From: Pseudomonas sp. v388
Lineage (GTDB): Bacteria; Pseudomonadota; Gammaproteobacteria; Pseudomonadales; Pseudomonadaceae
Assembly: GCF_003935425.1 (NCBI RefSeq)
Contig: NZ_RHQN01000010.1
Span: 222,241-273,221, forward strand
DNA: 50,981 nt
Direction of reading: 5' to 3'
The notes beneath the pieces are model-generated. The model was not told where the DNA came from. It was given only the letters and a program-made list of their open reading frames with translations, and did not search any database. This document shows, one piece after another, positions 14,841 through 25,342 of this stretch (within the stretch, counting starts at the first letter, position 1; each line of letters starts with the position of its first letter). A program made the translations under genes and the position numbers.

Positions 14841-16202
14841 TCAGAGTCGCGGTTCACTGAGCCGGTCCTCGGTGCCCGGCGATGCGTACGGCGCGGCAAC
14901 GAAGCGTTTAGCAAGGAAGCCATAAAGCAGATAGCCGAAGGCAAGGACCAGAGCACCCCCCATCACCGCATCCTTCCCGCACGCATACAATGCGTACAGT
15001 GAATAGCCCACCGCGATCAGCAAGACGGCGGTATTGCGCGTGTAGACCGAAGGCGCAACCCCAGCCTTGTACATGATCACCAGCAGCCCGGTCAGCGCCG
15101 TGATGTAAGGAATCAGGTTGGTGACCGCTGCCAGACTGACCAGTTTGCTGAACTGAGCGGCTGCGTCGGGCGAGATCGTCGACAGCGCAAGCACCGTCTG
15201 CAGAACGCCGCAGACGATCATCCCGACCACCGGCGCGCCCATGGAGTTGAGCTTGCTGAACAGCTTGAAAAAAAGATCCTGGTCGGCGGTCATCTTTGCC
15301 GTCTGCGCCAGCGTGAACTGCCAGCCCAGCAGCGAACCGACGCAGGCCATGACCGCCAGTGCCATGACGATGTTGCCCACCAGAGGGTTGAAAATCGTGC
15401 TGTAGACCAGCGCGAAGGGCGCGGAGGAATTGGCCAGGTCCGCGTTTGGCACGATCCCCTGGATGACCGTGGTCGACAGTACGTAGACGACCGCAGCGCC
15501 GAGCGTGCCGAACAGACAGGCCAGCGGTACGTTGCGCTTGGGGTCTTCGACGGCATCCGACGCCTGTGCCGCCGACTCCATGCCCAGAAAGGCCCAGAGC
15601 GTCAGGGGAATGGCCTTGCCGACGGCTTCCGAGATCGCCAGGTCGTTGGGGTTCCACGCGGCCACCAGTACATCCGGCTTGAACCAGAACCAGCCGACGA
15701 CGCTGAGCCCGGCTACCGGAATGATCACACCCCATACCGTGAAGCTGCCGATTTTGCCGGTGATACTCGGGCCGCCGAAATTGGCGAAGGTGGTCAGCCA
15801 GATCAGTGCGATCGTACCGATGCATAACTCGATGGCACCGGTTCCCAGCCAAGGAATGAAGGCGGTCATATACCCTACCGCCGAAATGGCGACTGCAACG
15901 TTGGCGATCGCCAGCGACAGGAAGTACAGATAGGAACAAAGAAAAAATCCGGACTTCGCGTGGGCTTCTTCGGTATAGGCCGAAAGGCCGCCGGAGCGCG
16001 CGCAAAAAACCCCGCACTGGGCGAAACAGTAGGCGATCGCCATCGAACCTATGGCGGTGAATACCCACGACAACAGCGAAACGGCACCCAGTTGAGCCAT
16101 GTTGGTGGGCAGCATGATGATGCCAGACCCCATCATGCTGACTGTCACCAGGGTGGTGAGTCCCATCAGGCTCATTTTTTTGTTCTTGCTTGAATCAGCC
16201 AT
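14841..16202 (-). CDS. potE: Putrescine-ornithine antiporter-like APC permease
   Basis: 453 residues with about 12 membrane segments of the APC superfamily. The N-terminal substrate-site segment reads SMMGSGIIMLPTNMAQLG, and the family stretch LTLWAFLGMESAAQASDAVEDPKRNVP is present. It closely resembles PotE-type exchangers, which swap putrescine for ornithine across the inner membrane. Neighbours support this: two amino-acid decarboxylases upstream with short gaps. Arginine/agmatine or lysine/cadaverine exchange cannot be excluded from sequence alone. The start has AAGGAG seven bases upstream. In other pseudomonads arcD supplies the arginine/ornithine exchanger; no arcD is seen beside arcA here, so this carrier may partly fill that role. 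Confidence 0.82.
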   Translation of the reverse strand: MADSSKNKKMSLMGLTTLVTVSMMGSGIIMLPTNMAQLGAVSLLSWVFTAIGSMAIAYCFAQCGVFCARSGGLSAYTEEAHAKSGFFLCSYLYFLSLAIANVAVAISAVGYMTAFIPWLGTGAIELCIGTIALIWLTTFANFGGPSITGKIGSFTVWGVIIPVAGLSVVGWFWFKPDVLVAAWNPNDLAISEAVGKAIPLTLWAFLGMESAAQASDAVEDPKRNVPLACLFGTLGAAVVYVLSTTVIQGIVPNADLANSSAPFALVYSTIFNPLVGNIVMALAVMACVGSLLGWQFTLAQTAKMTADQDLFFKLFSKLNSMGAPVVGMIVCGVLQTVLALSTISPDAAAQFSKLVSLAAVTNLIPYITALTGLLVIMYKAGVAPSVYTRNTAVLLIAVGYSLYALYACGKDAVMGGALVLAFGYLLYGFLAKRFVAAPYASPGTEDRLSEPRL

Positions 16203-16276
16203 CGCAAACTCCTTGTCGGGTTCGACGTGTTGAACCGGCCCGGCGCTTCACACTACGATGCCGGGGAGCGCACTGT

Positions 16277-18577
16277 TCACTGCTTGATGACATACACCTT
16301 GTAGGTCGGTTGTCCTTGACCGTCGCGCTCGATCTCGACGCCATGGTTGTCGTGTTCGAACCCCGGAAACCGTGCGTCGAAGGCCTCCATCGCCAGCAGA
16401 TAGTCGATGACGGCCCTCTTTTCAGCGTCTGCCTTCTCGCCCGGCATCATCAGCGGAATGCCTGGCGGGTAGGGGACTATTTGCACGGCAACCGTGCGAC
16501 CCGCCATGTCACGCACGGCAATCCGCTCGATTTCGCCTCTGACGAGCCTGGCGTAGGTTTCTCTGGGCGAAGAGACCTGGTCGGGCAGAAGGGTGTATGC
16601 GGCGTCCATGTTTTCAAGCATTTTCGTGGCTAGCATATCTTGGTGCATCGCTTGCGCCAGATCCTTGAGACCCATGTCGTGATAACGCCCGCTGTGGTCG
16701 GCCACCAGGTCTGGCATGACCTGCTTCAGCGGCGAATTGCTGTCGTAATGTTTTTTGAAATCCATGAGGCCTGCGACCAGTGAGCCCCATTTTCCTTTGG
16801 TGATGCCCAGCGTGAACAAAACCAGAATCGAATAAGGCTCGGTTTTCTCGACCACGATCCCGCGGCTGGACAGGAACGACGAGACCAGTGGTGCCGGAAT
16901 GCCGTCCGCCTGCATCTGGCCCTCCAGAGTCTGTCCAGGGGTAAGCACCGTGACCTTGATCGGATCGAGCATGCAGTAGTCATCGCCCAGATTGCCGAAG
17001 CCGTGCCACGTCGCTTCAGGCTTGAGCCGCCACGCGCTGCCGTCTCGCAAGGTCTGCGGGTCAATGTCGGCGAAGGGCACGCCGTCAACCTCGTCGGGCT
17101 GCCAGACAGCGAACCACCAGTCCTCGGCGTCGCGCTGCTGTATTTCATTGCGCAGCCGCACCATGGCCTGGCGAAATGCGATCGCTTCGGCGATGGATTC
17201 ATCGGTCAGGTAGCCGCCGGCATCATCCATCATCTTTGCCGAGACATCGGTCGAGGCAATGATGCTGTACTGCGGCGATGTCGAGGTGTGCATCATGAAG
17301 GCTTCGTTGAGCAACGCCGGCTTGACCGGCACTTTGCCCGAGCGGATATGGATCATGGACGCCTGGGACAACGCAGCCAGCAGTTTGTGGGTCGAGTGGG
17401 TGACGGTCACGGTGGCATCGTCGGCATGTCGTTCCCCGCGGTGCATGCCATAGTGTCCCTCGTAAAGCGTGTTGAACCGGGCGTACGCATACCAGGCTTC
17501 GTCATAATGGATGCGGTCGACGCTCTGGCTCAGTTCGCGAGTGGTGGTCTGCGCGTTGTAGCAGAGGCCGTCGTAGGTCGAGTTGGTGAGCACAGCCAAC
17601 ACCGGCCTCGCAGCCTTGTCGGTGGCCAGCGGGCTTTCGGCCAGTTTGCGGGCCACGGCCGCCGGAGTCAGTTCCTCGCGGGGAACAGGGCCTATGAGAC
17701 CGCGCGCATTGCGTCGCGGGCGCAGGTACAGTGGTACGGCGCCGCTAATGTTCAAGGCGTAATTCAGAGACTTGTGACAGTTGCGATCCACCAGCACCGC
17801 ATCCCCGTCGGTGACGGCCGAGTGCAGAATGATCTCGTTGCTCGCCGAGCTTCCTCCCACCGAGAAGAATGTGAAATCAGCGCCGAAAACACGGGCGGCG
17901 TAGATCTCGGCTTGACCGATCGGACCGGAATGATCGTTCAGCGAACCCAGCTCGCCCACTGACACGCTCAGGTCTGAACGCAACATCTGCTCGCCGTAGA
18001 AGTCCAGAAACGCACGCCCTACAGCGGTTTTCATGAACGCGGTGCCGCCGGTGTGCCCCGGCGTATGCCAGGAGTATTCATGGGTGTCGGCGAAGTTCAC
18101 CAAGGCCCCGAAAAATGGTGGCAGCAGGCTGTCGAGGTAACGGCGGGCGGCGGTTTCGATACGCCCGGCGATGAACTCCGGGCTGTCTTCGGGCTGCCAG
18201 ATGAATCCGTCGATATGTTCCACGATGGCCAGCGGAACCTGACCCCGATGGGCCTCGCTCATGCCCAGCATGAGCGGCACCCGAGCCATGCGACGACGGA
18301 TCAGGCGGATCAGTTGCAAGGCTTCGTCCTGATTGTCCTCACAGAGCCCCCAGCCAACGATTACGCAGCACCAGGCCGGATTGGCGGTCACCGCAATCTG
18401 CGCTTCTCGCAGAGAATCCGCGAGCTGGACCGAGAGCTCATGTTCACGCAGCACGTCGGCGATCGCCTCGACGCTGCGCAGGATAATGCTGCCCTGATGT
18501 TGCCGGGTATCGGCAACGATCAGCACCGGGAAACGCTGCGCCAGCTCTTGAGGCAAGCGGGTCTGCGAATGACTCAT
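16277..18577 (-). CDS. adiA: Inducible arginine decarboxylase-like PLP enzyme
   Basis: A 766-residue fold-type I decarboxylase of the Orn/Lys/Arg group with the N-terminal wing domain. The PLP region shows WHTPGHTGGTAF, FSVGGSSASNEI, and the Schiff-base lysine in THSTHKLLAALSQ at position 398. The segment YDEAWYAYARFNTLYEGHYGM is closer to AdiA (DEAWYGYARF pattern) than to CadA, so arginine to agmatine is my first choice; lysine remains possible. Biodegradative members consume protons and are acid-induced. It is 33 bases downstream of the ornithine decarboxylase gene and has a strong AAGGAGA ribosome site. The gene symbol is by similarity. Confidence 0.78.
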   Translation of the reverse strand: MSHSQTRLPQELAQRFPVLIVADTRQHQGSIILRSVEAIADVLREHELSVQLADSLREAQIAVTANPAWCCVIVGWGLCEDNQDEALQLIRLIRRRMARVPLMLGMSEAHRGQVPLAIVEHIDGFIWQPEDSPEFIAGRIETAARRYLDSLLPPFFGALVNFADTHEYSWHTPGHTGGTAFMKTAVGRAFLDFYGEQMLRSDLSVSVGELGSLNDHSGPIGQAEIYAARVFGADFTFFSVGGSSASNEIILHSAVTDGDAVLVDRNCHKSLNYALNISGAVPLYLRPRRNARGLIGPVPREELTPAAVARKLAESPLATDKAARPVLAVLTNSTYDGLCYNAQTTTRELSQSVDRIHYDEAWYAYARFNTLYEGHYGMHRGERHADDATVTVTHSTHKLLAALSQASMIHIRSGKVPVKPALLNEAFMMHTSTSPQYSIIASTDVSAKMMDDAGGYLTDESIAEAIAFRQAMVRLRNEIQQRDAEDWWFAVWQPDEVDGVPFADIDPQTLRDGSAWRLKPEATWHGFGNLGDDYCMLDPIKVTVLTPGQTLEGQMQADGIPAPLVSSFLSSRGIVVEKTEPYSILVLFTLGITKGKWGSLVAGLMDFKKHYDSNSPLKQVMPDLVADHSGRYHDMGLKDLAQAMHQDMLATKMLENMDAAYTLLPDQVSSPRETYARLVRGEIERIAVRDMAGRTVAVQIVPYPPGIPLMMPGEKADAEKRAVIDYLLAMEAFDARFPGFEHDNHGVEIERDGQGQPTYKVYVIKQ

Positions 18578-18610
18578 ACGTGTCTCCTTGATCAGCGTGA
18601 GTGTGCAGCG

Positions 18611-20800
18611 TCATGCCTTGAGCACGTGCCCGTAAACGCGAGTCCTGCCGTTTTCCCGTGTGAGATAGACCCCTTGCAGCTCCGGGGTGAAACCAGGCAG
18701 ACGATTGATTCCCTCTTCGAGCGCTAGGAAATAGTCGAGCGCCGCGCCGCCCCAGACCTCTCCGGGCACGACGCACAGGACCCCCGGCGGATACGGCAGC
18801 GCGCCTTCCGCGGCTATTCGCCCGTTTGCCTCTTCCAGAGGGATCCGTTCGTAATTGCCGCGGATGTATTCGATCTGCGCCGCCTGGGGATTCATGGCGA
18901 CCTGAGGGAGGTGGGCCTTGCGAAACAGGTACTTCTGCAACTGCTGAACATTGCGGCTGCGGTAGAGATCGTGCATTTCCTGACAGAGTCTGCGGATGGT
19001 GTAGCCGTTGTAGCGTTCCTGGTATTGGGCGTAGATCGCAGGCAGCACTCGGCTCATGGGCGCGTCATCGTGAATGAAGCGTTCGAAGCGGGCCATTTGC
19101 GCGGCGAGGTGGCTCATTTTGGCCCAGTCTTCGGCCGGGGTCAGCAGGAACAGAATGGAGTTGAGGTCGCACTTTTCCGGCACGATCCCGTTCTGGCGCA
19201 GGAAGTTGGCCAGTATCCCCGCGTGGATGCCGAAGTCCGTATAGCTGCCGTCCACTGGGTCGATGCCGGGCGTGGTGAACAGCAGTTTGCAAGGGTCGAT
19301 GAAGTATTGTTTCTCGGCGTAGCCAGGGAAGGCATGCCAGCGATCCTTGGGATGAAACTCGAAAAAACGCAAATCGCTGGCGATGACTTCGGTCGGATGG
19401 TCCTGCCAGGGTCGGCCGTCGATGGTGTCCGGCACGAACGGCCGGATCAGGGTGCAGGCTTCAAGAATGAGCTTGCGCGCATTGATACCGAACTTCACGC
19501 AGTCGTCCCACAGCCTGAGGCCGCTGCGGCCTGCGTGGATTCGCGCATTCACATCCAGCGAGGCGAACAGCGGGTAGAAGGGGCTGGTGGAGGCCTGGGC
19601 CATGAACGCATTGTTCAGCCGGGCATGGTTGCAATAGCGCGCCTGACCTTTGATATGGCGATCCTTCTTGTGGATCTGCGAAGCCTGTGAGAAACCCGCC
19701 TGCTGTTTATGCACCGACTGGGTGACGAAGATGCCAGGGTCGTTTTCGTCCAGTTCCAGCAGCATCGGCGAGCAGTCCTTCATCATGGGGATGAACTGTT
19801 CGTAACCTACCCAGGCAGAATCGAACAGGATGTAGTCGCACAGTCTGCCGATGCGCTCGACCACCTGACGGGCGTTGTAGATCGTGCCGTCGTAGGTGCC
19901 GAGCTGGATGATCGCCAGCCGGAAGGGTCGGGGCAGGCCGACCTTGTCTGGGGCAACCTCTGCGATCAGCTGGCGCAGGTATTGCTCTTCGAAACAATGA
20001 GCGTCGATTCCGCCAATGAACCCATACGGATTGCGCGCGGTTTCCAGGTAGACGGGGGTAGCGCCGGCTTGCAGCAGCGCGCCCTGGTGGTTGGATTTGT
20101 GGTTGTTGCGGTCGAACAGAACAAGGTCGCCCGGGGTCAGCAGGGCATTGGTCACGACCTTGTTGGAGGCCGACGTGCCATTGAGCACGAAGTAGGTCTT
20201 GTCGGCGTTGAACACCTGGGCTGCATGTTTCTGGGCCAGCAGCGCGGGACCTTCATGGATCAGCAGATCGCCCAGCATGACATCCGCGTTGCACATGTCG
20301 GCACGAAACAGCGTCTCACCGAAGAAGTCGAAAAACTGCCTTCCGGCCGGGTGCTTGCGAAAAAATTGCCCACCTTGATGGCCGGGACAGGCGAAGGTCG
20401 CATTCGCCGACTCGGTGTAACGCTTGAGCGAATCGAAGAAGGGCGGCAGCATGCTTGCTTCGTAGGCCTTCGCCGCGGTTTCCAGTTGATTGCCGTAATA
20501 CTGGGCGTTATTGCGGGTGGGATCGAAAACGCCGTTGACCTGCAGGATCACATCTTCCAGTTGCTTGTAGATTTCCAGCGAGCGTTCGCCGCCGCGCTGC
20601 GCGGCAACCAGAAAGATCGGGATGTCGAAGCCGGTGCGTTTGATGGCATCCAGAACACCAACTTGCAAGTCATCGATCGATAGCACCGCAACCGCAATAT
20701 CGGTGTAATCGGTCAGTTCAAACGGAACGGTTTCGCGCGTGGTATGAAAGTAAGGTCGAACGGAGTCGCTGACAGCGATTTTCAAGATATTCATATCCAT
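18611..20800 (-). CDS. speF: Ornithine decarboxylase (SpeC/SpeF type)
   Basis: 729-residue PLP-dependent ornithine decarboxylase making putrescine. It shows the wing domain (first ~110 residues), ATFACPGHQGGQFFRKHPAG, NGTSASNKVV, and lysine 365 in TQSVHKQQAGFSQASQ as the PLP anchor. Length and motifs agree with SpeC/SpeF. It is the first gene of a six-gene leftward operon with its antiporter two genes on. This, with the arcABC operon close by, points to an inducible degradative role, so I use speF; speC is an alternative name. Two starts (20800, 20794) are close together; the first has AAGAG just upstream. Confidence 0.85.
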   Translation of the reverse strand: MDMNILKIAVSDSVRPYFHTTRETVPFELTDYTDIAVAVLSIDDLQVGVLDAIKRTGFDIPIFLVAAQRGGERSLEIYKQLEDVILQVNGVFDPTRNNAQYYGNQLETAAKAYEASMLPPFFDSLKRYTESANATFACPGHQGGQFFRKHPAGRQFFDFFGETLFRADMCNADVMLGDLLIHEGPALLAQKHAAQVFNADKTYFVLNGTSASNKVVTNALLTPGDLVLFDRNNHKSNHQGALLQAGATPVYLETARNPYGFIGGIDAHCFEEQYLRQLIAEVAPDKVGLPRPFRLAIIQLGTYDGTIYNARQVVERIGRLCDYILFDSAWVGYEQFIPMMKDCSPMLLELDENDPGIFVTQSVHKQQAGFSQASQIHKKDRHIKGQARYCNHARLNNAFMAQASTSPFYPLFASLDVNARIHAGRSGLRLWDDCVKFGINARKLILEACTLIRPFVPDTIDGRPWQDHPTEVIASDLRFFEFHPKDRWHAFPGYAEKQYFIDPCKLLFTTPGIDPVDGSYTDFGIHAGILANFLRQNGIVPEKCDLNSILFLLTPAEDWAKMSHLAAQMARFERFIHDDAPMSRVLPAIYAQYQERYNGYTIRRLCQEMHDLYRSRNVQQLQKYLFRKAHLPQVAMNPQAAQIEYIRGNYERIPLEEANGRIAAEGALPYPPGVLCVVPGEVWGGAALDYFLALEEGINRLPGFTPELQGVYLTRENGRTRVYGHVLKA

Positions 20801-21196
20801 GATCTCTTGTTCGATGGTCAGATCAGTCAGCCGCTAGTTGCGTTTGAAATTTAGTATTCAGGTATAGGACTGACTCGAAAAGAATCAAATGCCGTTAGTC
20901 GCTACTGAATGCTGCGGGTATTAATCACCCTGTATTCGGGTTGGAGGCTCATAATAAGCATACTAACGAATCACTTTCAGGCAACACTAAAAAAGAGTGG
21001 ATGACCGATGGTCGGGTGCGGGCTTCTACAAGCCAAACGGTGCTTTAGTTCAAGTTCGTACTTGCGCTCATCACCAAGTACCTGTGTCGAACTTTTTTCT
21101 CGTAGGTACTGACACCTGATGTCGGATCTTTCCGCTGGCTCGCACGGAGAAGGAAATGACAGGCCGCAGTACCATAATCTATAAATGGAGCGGACG
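20801..21196. other. Divergent intergenic region, decarboxylase operon / DUF3313
   Basis: About 400 bases between the leftward decarboxylase operon and the rightward lipoprotein gene. It should hold both promoters. A 7-bp inverted repeat, AGTACCT at 21077-21083 and AGGTACT at 21104-21110, could be an operator. I saw no FNR/ANR-type TTGAT-N4-ATCAA site. Confidence 0.4.
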
Positions 21197-21874
21197 ATGA
21201 ACGTGTTCAACAGACAGGCGTTAGGGATTGTTTTCAGCAGCTTGCTGCTTGGTGCTTGCGTCTCGGATGTGACAGAGGTAGATCAGTATTCCGGATTCCT
21301 TCCAGACTATTCGAGACTTGAGCGGGCCACCTCGACGAGCGGCCACCCTGTCATGCGCTGGATAGACCCGGACTTCAGCCCGCGCAGTTACACGACCATC
21401 GTGTTCAGCACGCTCCAGATGCATCCGGCACCCAAGCCCAACGAACGGGTGGACCGCAAGACCCTTCAGGATTTGCAGGATTACACCAGCGCCAGCGTCA
21501 GGGACACCCTTTCGCTGCGCTACAAGCTGGCAGCCAACCGCCAGTCGGTGCCCGCCGGAGAGCGCGCGATGACCCTGCGAGCCGCGATCACCGGTGTCAG
21601 CTCGTCGAACGAAGGCATGAAATGGTACGAGGTCATTCCAGTCGCCGCGGTGGTAGGGGCGACTTCCGCTGCGACCGGCCATCGCGACCAGAACACCGAG
21701 CTGTATATCGAGGCCAGTCTGACAGACAGCGCGACAGGGAAACCGCTCGTCTATGTGGTGCGCAAGGTGTTCGGCGAGACGCTGGAAAACGATCAGCAAG
21801 CGGTAACCGTCAAGGGTTTCGAGAAGGCTATCAAAGAGCTGAACAGCGATTTGAGCGTCATGCTAAATCGATAA
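21197..21874 (+). CDS. DUF3313 family lipoprotein
   Basis: 225-residue predicted lipoprotein; the lipobox LLLGAC puts the modified cysteine at 21. The early motif YSGFLPDYSRL and the MRWIDPDFSPRSYTTIVF stretch match DUF3313. A helical anchor-like Ala/Gly stretch (VIPVAAVVGATSAATGHRD) follows, and the C-terminal region is mixed. Function is unknown. The ATG at 21197 follows GGAGCGGACG; an in-frame ATG at 21185 would add four residues before the signal. It reads toward marC with 15 bases between stop and the next start. Confidence 0.82.
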   Translation: MNVFNRQALGIVFSSLLLGACVSDVTEVDQYSGFLPDYSRLERATSTSGHPVMRWIDPDFSPRSYTTIVFSTLQMHPAPKPNERVDRKTLQDLQDYTSASVRDTLSLRYKLAANRQSVPAGERAMTLRAAITGVSSSNEGMKWYEVIPVAAVVGATSAATGHRDQNTELYIEASLTDSATGKPLVYVVRKVFGETLENDQQAVTVKGFEKAIKELNSDLSVMLNR

Positions 21875-21889
21875 ATCCATGCTCTGGAC

Positions 21890-22573
21890 ATGAAGGCTGC
21901 CTGGATGAAAGATCTGTTCAACGCTCTCGTGTTGGGCCTGGTGGCGCTGTTGCCGCTGATCAACCCGCCGACCACGGTGGCGCTGTTCATCGCGCTTTCC
22001 AAGGGGCTGGGGCAGGAGCAGAAGCGCCGGCAGGCTTCGCTCACCTGTGTCTACGTGTTTCTGATCATGACGGTCGCGTTCTACCTGGGCGAGCTCATCA
22101 TGAGGGCGTTCAGCATATCCATACCGGGCCTGCGGATCGCCGGTGGGGGGATTCTGGTGATCATGGGCATCAGAATGCTCTTCCCGGCGCCGGCACCCGC
22201 GTCGCCACGCATCAACGAAGAAGACAGGATCAGTTTCGCCTTTATCCCGTTGGCCATGCCCAGCACAGCGGGGCCGGGGACCATTGCGATGATCATCAGC
22301 GCCTCCGCCACCATCAGAACCAATGCCGCCTTTCCGGAGTGGGTGTTGCTCGCAGCGCCACCCCTGATTTTCCTGGCGACCTCGGTGATCCTTTGGTGCT
22401 GTCTGTTGGGAGCCGACCTGATCATGAAAGCGGTCGGCAGATCCGGAATCGATGCCATTTCCCGCTTGATGGGATTTCTGCTTGTGTGCATGGGCGCGCA
22501 GTTCGCGATAAACGGAATGCTCGAAGTCATGCAGGGATTTGTCAACTTCAATGCCCATCTCGTTCGACCGTAG
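21890..22573 (+). CDS. MarC family integral membrane protein
   Basis: 227-residue inner-membrane protein with six membrane segments. Characteristic stretches are ALLPLINPPTTVALFI near the start, RIAGGGILVIMGIRML, and IPLAMPSTAGPGTIAMII, which match the MarC/NAAT family. Transport function in this family is not settled; it was once linked to multiple antibiotic resistance, but MarC itself does not cause it. The gene follows the DUF3313 lipoprotein closely. An ATG at 21905 is an alternative start six residues... five codons later. No hint of specific substrate is visible. Confidence 0.85.
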   Translation: MKAAWMKDLFNALVLGLVALLPLINPPTTVALFIALSKGLGQEQKRRQASLTCVYVFLIMTVAFYLGELIMRAFSISIPGLRIAGGGILVIMGIRMLFPAPAPASPRINEEDRISFAFIPLAMPSTAGPGTIAMIISASATIRTNAAFPEWVLLAAPPLIFLATSVILWCCLLGADLIMKAVGRSGIDAISRLMGFLLVCMGAQFAINGMLEVMQGFVNFNAHLVRP

Positions 22574-22973
22574 GCGTTCCGCTCAGCACTGCGAAGCGAA
22601 GTATCTGATCCGAGGCTTATAGCGAAACGGTAGATGTTCTTCAGCGCTTTTTACTAACATGAGCAGCTGAATGCTCAATGTAGTTTTTATGAGAAAAGCG
22701 AACAAACAAAGGCAGCCTTACAGCCAAATGTTAGTTGGGGGTCTCTGTACAAAACGAGGCGGGATACTAAGCTGGAATTCGGAATGCCGCACCGTTTGAG
22801 TCGTCCGGGTCGCGCGCGAATGAAATTGCGAATGAAATTAAAGTTCTGCAAGGGCGGTTCTTGCCTGGCGCTTGTCAGAGAGAGTTGCTGTAACTCTGTC
22901 CAGAGCAAATATTTAGCCGGAGCTTTCCTGGAAATAGCACAGTTCGCCAATCACTCAGTCACCGAGGACGATC
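22574..22973. other. Upstream region of the arc operon
   Basis: 400 bases expected to hold the arcA promoter. No ANR box of the TTGAT-N4-ATCAA form is visible. A small inverted repeat, AGAGTT at 22881-22886 with AACTCT at 22892-22897, lies about 80 bases before the start. Nothing else can be assigned. Confidence 0.4.
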
Positions 22974-24233
22974 ATGATGGCCCTGGAAAAAGTCAAACTC
23001 GGCGTGCATTCGGAAGCCGGCAGGTTGCGCAAGGTCATGGTTTGTTCGCCGGGTCTTGCGCACCAGCGGCTGACGCCGAGCAACTGCGATGAATTGCTGT
23101 TCGACGATGTACTCTGGGTTGCACAAGCCAAGCGCGATCACTTCGATTTCGTCAGCAAGTTGCGCGAATGGAACGTGGATGTACTCGACATGCACAACTT
23201 GCTGACCGATATCGCTGCGGATCCCGAAGCCCTCGACTGGATATTGCAGCGCAAGATCACGGCCAACTCGGTCGGCACCGGGCTGGTCAACGAGACAACG
23301 TCCTGGCTGCGCAGTCTGGAGCCCCGGGAAATCGCGGAGTTCCTGATCGGCGGGGTCTCTGGCGCCGATCTGCCCGACAGTTTCGGCGGCAATACCATCC
23401 AGATGTTCCGCGACTTCATCGGACCTTCTGGATTCATCTTCCCGCCGCTGCCCAACACGCAGTTCACTCGCGACACCACGTCTTGGATCTATGGCGGCGT
23501 CACTGTGAACCCGATGTACTGGCCCGCACGACGTCAGGAGACGCTTCTGGCCGCGGCGATCTACAAGTTTCATCCGCAATTTACCGAGTCCGAGTTCGAG
23601 ATATGGTACGGCGATCCTGATCAGGATCACGGCTACGCCACGCTGGAGGGCGGCGACGTCATGCCGATCGGCAACGGCGTGGTATTGATTGGCATGGGCG
23701 AGCGTTCTTCACGCCAAGCCATCAGTCAGCTCGCCCTCAACCTGTTCGAAAAAAACGCCGCCGAGCGCGTGATCGTGGCCGGTATGCCCAGGTCCCGCGC
23801 CGCGATGCACCTGGACACGGTGTTCAGTTTTTGCGACCGGGACGTGGTGACGATATTCCCCGAAGTGGTCAACCAGATTGTCGCCCTGAGCCTGCGGCCC
23901 GATTCCGGTAATCCCAGCGGTCTGGACATTCGTCGTGAGCCCACCAGTTTCCTGGATACGGTTGCCGAGGCAATCAATCTCAAAACCTTGCGCGTCGTCC
24001 AGACCGGCGGCAACAGCTTTGCCGCTGAACGCGAACAGTGGGACGACGGCAACAACGTGGTGGCGATCGAGCCCGGCGTTGTGATCGGTTACGACCGCAA
24101 CACTTACACCAACACGCTGCTGCGCAAGGCGGGGGTGGAGGTCATCACCATCAGCGCCAGCGAGCTGGGTCGAGGTCGCGGCGGCGGCCACTGCATGACC
24201 TGCCCGATAATTCGCGACCCGGTCGACTATTGA
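22974..24233 (+). CDS. arcA: Arginine deiminase
   Basis: Converts arginine to citrulline and ammonia, the first step of the arginine deiminase pathway. The guanidine-modifying core is intact: [24 protein letters not shown] and the catalytic cysteine in GGGHCMTCP near the C-terminus. The second ATG (22977) would give 418 residues with the cysteine at 406, matching the usual Pseudomonas enzyme; the first has better spacing from GAGGACG. It heads arcA-arcB-arcC. Pseudomonas operons normally begin with arcD; here none is present upstream, and the nearest amino-acid exchanger is the PotE-like gene on the other strand. Fermentative use of arginine and ammonia release under acid are the likely uses. 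Confidence 0.95.
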   Translation: MMALEKVKLGVHSEAGRLRKVMVCSPGLAHQRLTPSNCDELLFDDVLWVAQAKRDHFDFVSKLREWNVDVLDMHNLLTDIAADPEALDWILQRKITANSVGTGLVNETTSWLRSLEPREIAEFLIGGVSGADLPDSFGGNTIQMFRDFIGPSGFIFPPLPNTQFTRDTTSWIYGGVTVNPMYWPARRQETLLAAAIYKFHPQFTESEFEIWYGDPDQDHGYATLEGGDVMPIGNGVVLIGMGERSSRQAISQLALNLFEKNAAERVIVAGMPRSRAAMHLDTVFSFCDRDVVTIFPEVVNQIVALSLRPDSGNPSGLDIRREPTSFLDTVAEAINLKTLRVVQTGGNSFAAEREQWDDGNNVVAIEPGVVIGYDRNTYTNTLLRKAGVEVITISASELGRGRGGGHCMTCPIIRDPVDY

Positions 24234-24295
24234 CCGTCGAGCGCCGGCCCACGGGTCGCTCTTGATCCGAGGCCGCCGATTTCAGGAGAACGCAA

Positions 24296-25306
24296 ATGGC
24301 CTTCAATATCCGCAATCGCAATCTGTTGAGTCTGGAGCACCACAGCGCGCGGGAACTGCGCTATCTGTTGGACCTTTCCCGGGACCTCAAACGTGCCAAG
24401 TACACCGGGACCGAACAACAGCATCTCAAAGGCAACAACATCGCCTTGATCTTCGAAAAGACCTCGACCCGCACCCGCTGCGCATTCGAGGTCGCCGCCT
24501 ATGACCAGGGAGCTCATGTCACCTACATCGATCCGTCATCATCCCAGATCGGACACAAGGAAAGCATGAAGGACACGGCTCGGGTGCTTGGGCGTATGTA
24601 CGATGCCATCGAGTACCGGGGCTTCAAGCAGGAGATCGTGGAGGAGCTCGCCGAATTCGCCGGCGTCCCGGTCTTCAACGGTCTGACCGATGAATACCAT
24701 CCGACCCAGATGATCGCCGACGTGCTGACCATGCGTGAGCACGCTGACAAACCGCTTCACGAAATCAGCTACGCCTACCTTGGCGACGCTCGCAACAACA
24801 TGGGCAATTCACTCTTGCTGATCGGCGCGAAACTGGGGATGGACGTGCGTATTTGCGCACCCAAGGCGCTCTGGCCCGCCGACGACCTGGTGAGACGCTG
24901 TCAGGAATACGCTGTGCAGAGCGGCGCCCGCGTCACCTTGACCGAGGACACCGGCGCGGCGGTCAAGGGCGTGGACTTCATTCATACCGACGTCTGGGTC
25001 TCGATGGGCGAACCGGTCGAAGCCTGGGGCGAACGCATCCAGCAGCTTCTGCCTTACCAGGTGAACAAGCGCCTGATGGACGCCACCGGAAATCCTCGGA
25101 CGATGTTCATGCACTGCCTGCCGGCCTTCCATAACAGCGAGACCAAGGTCGGGCGACAGATTGCCGAGCAGTATCCGCAGCTGGCGAACGGCATCGAGGT
25201 GACAGACGACGTTTTCGAGTCGCCCGCGTGCATCGCCTTCGAACAGGCAGAGAACCGCATGCATACCATCAAGGCGATCCTCGTCTCGACCCTGGCGGAT
25301 CTTTGA
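24296..25306 (+). CDS. arcB: Ornithine carbamoyltransferase, catabolic
   Basis: 336 residues, the length of the catabolic Pseudomonas enzyme. It splits citrulline with phosphate into ornithine and carbamoyl phosphate. The carbamoyl-phosphate site STRT is at 57-60, and the ornithine-side motif is [10 protein letters not shown] strong AGGAGA site precedes the ATG, 62 bases after arcA. The ornithine it releases is the substrate of the neighbouring decarboxylase, linking the two operons. Confidence 0.95.
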   Translation: MAFNIRNRNLLSLEHHSARELRYLLDLSRDLKRAKYTGTEQQHLKGNNIALIFEKTSTRTRCAFEVAAYDQGAHVTYIDPSSSQIGHKESMKDTARVLGRMYDAIEYRGFKQEIVEELAEFAGVPVFNGLTDEYHPTQMIADVLTMREHADKPLHEISYAYLGDARNNMGNSLLLIGAKLGMDVRICAPKALWPADDLVRRCQEYAVQSGARVTLTEDTGAAVKGVDFIHTDVWVSMGEPVEAWGERIQQLLPYQVNKRLMDATGNPRTMFMHCLPAFHNSETKVGRQIAEQYPQLANGIEVTDDVFESPACIAFEQAENRMHTIKAILVSTLADL

Positions 25307-25342
25307 CCGGGGCTTCATGTTTCTGGCTAGAAGGACTGCGCC

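Noticed and set aside
14841-16202. Calling the PotE-like gene arcD
   Set aside because: Sequence stretches and the neighbouring decarboxylases fit PotE better, and it is not in the arc operon.
22574-22973. ANR box upstream of arcA
   Set aside because: No TTGAT-N4-ATCAA or close variant was found in the 400-base upstream region.
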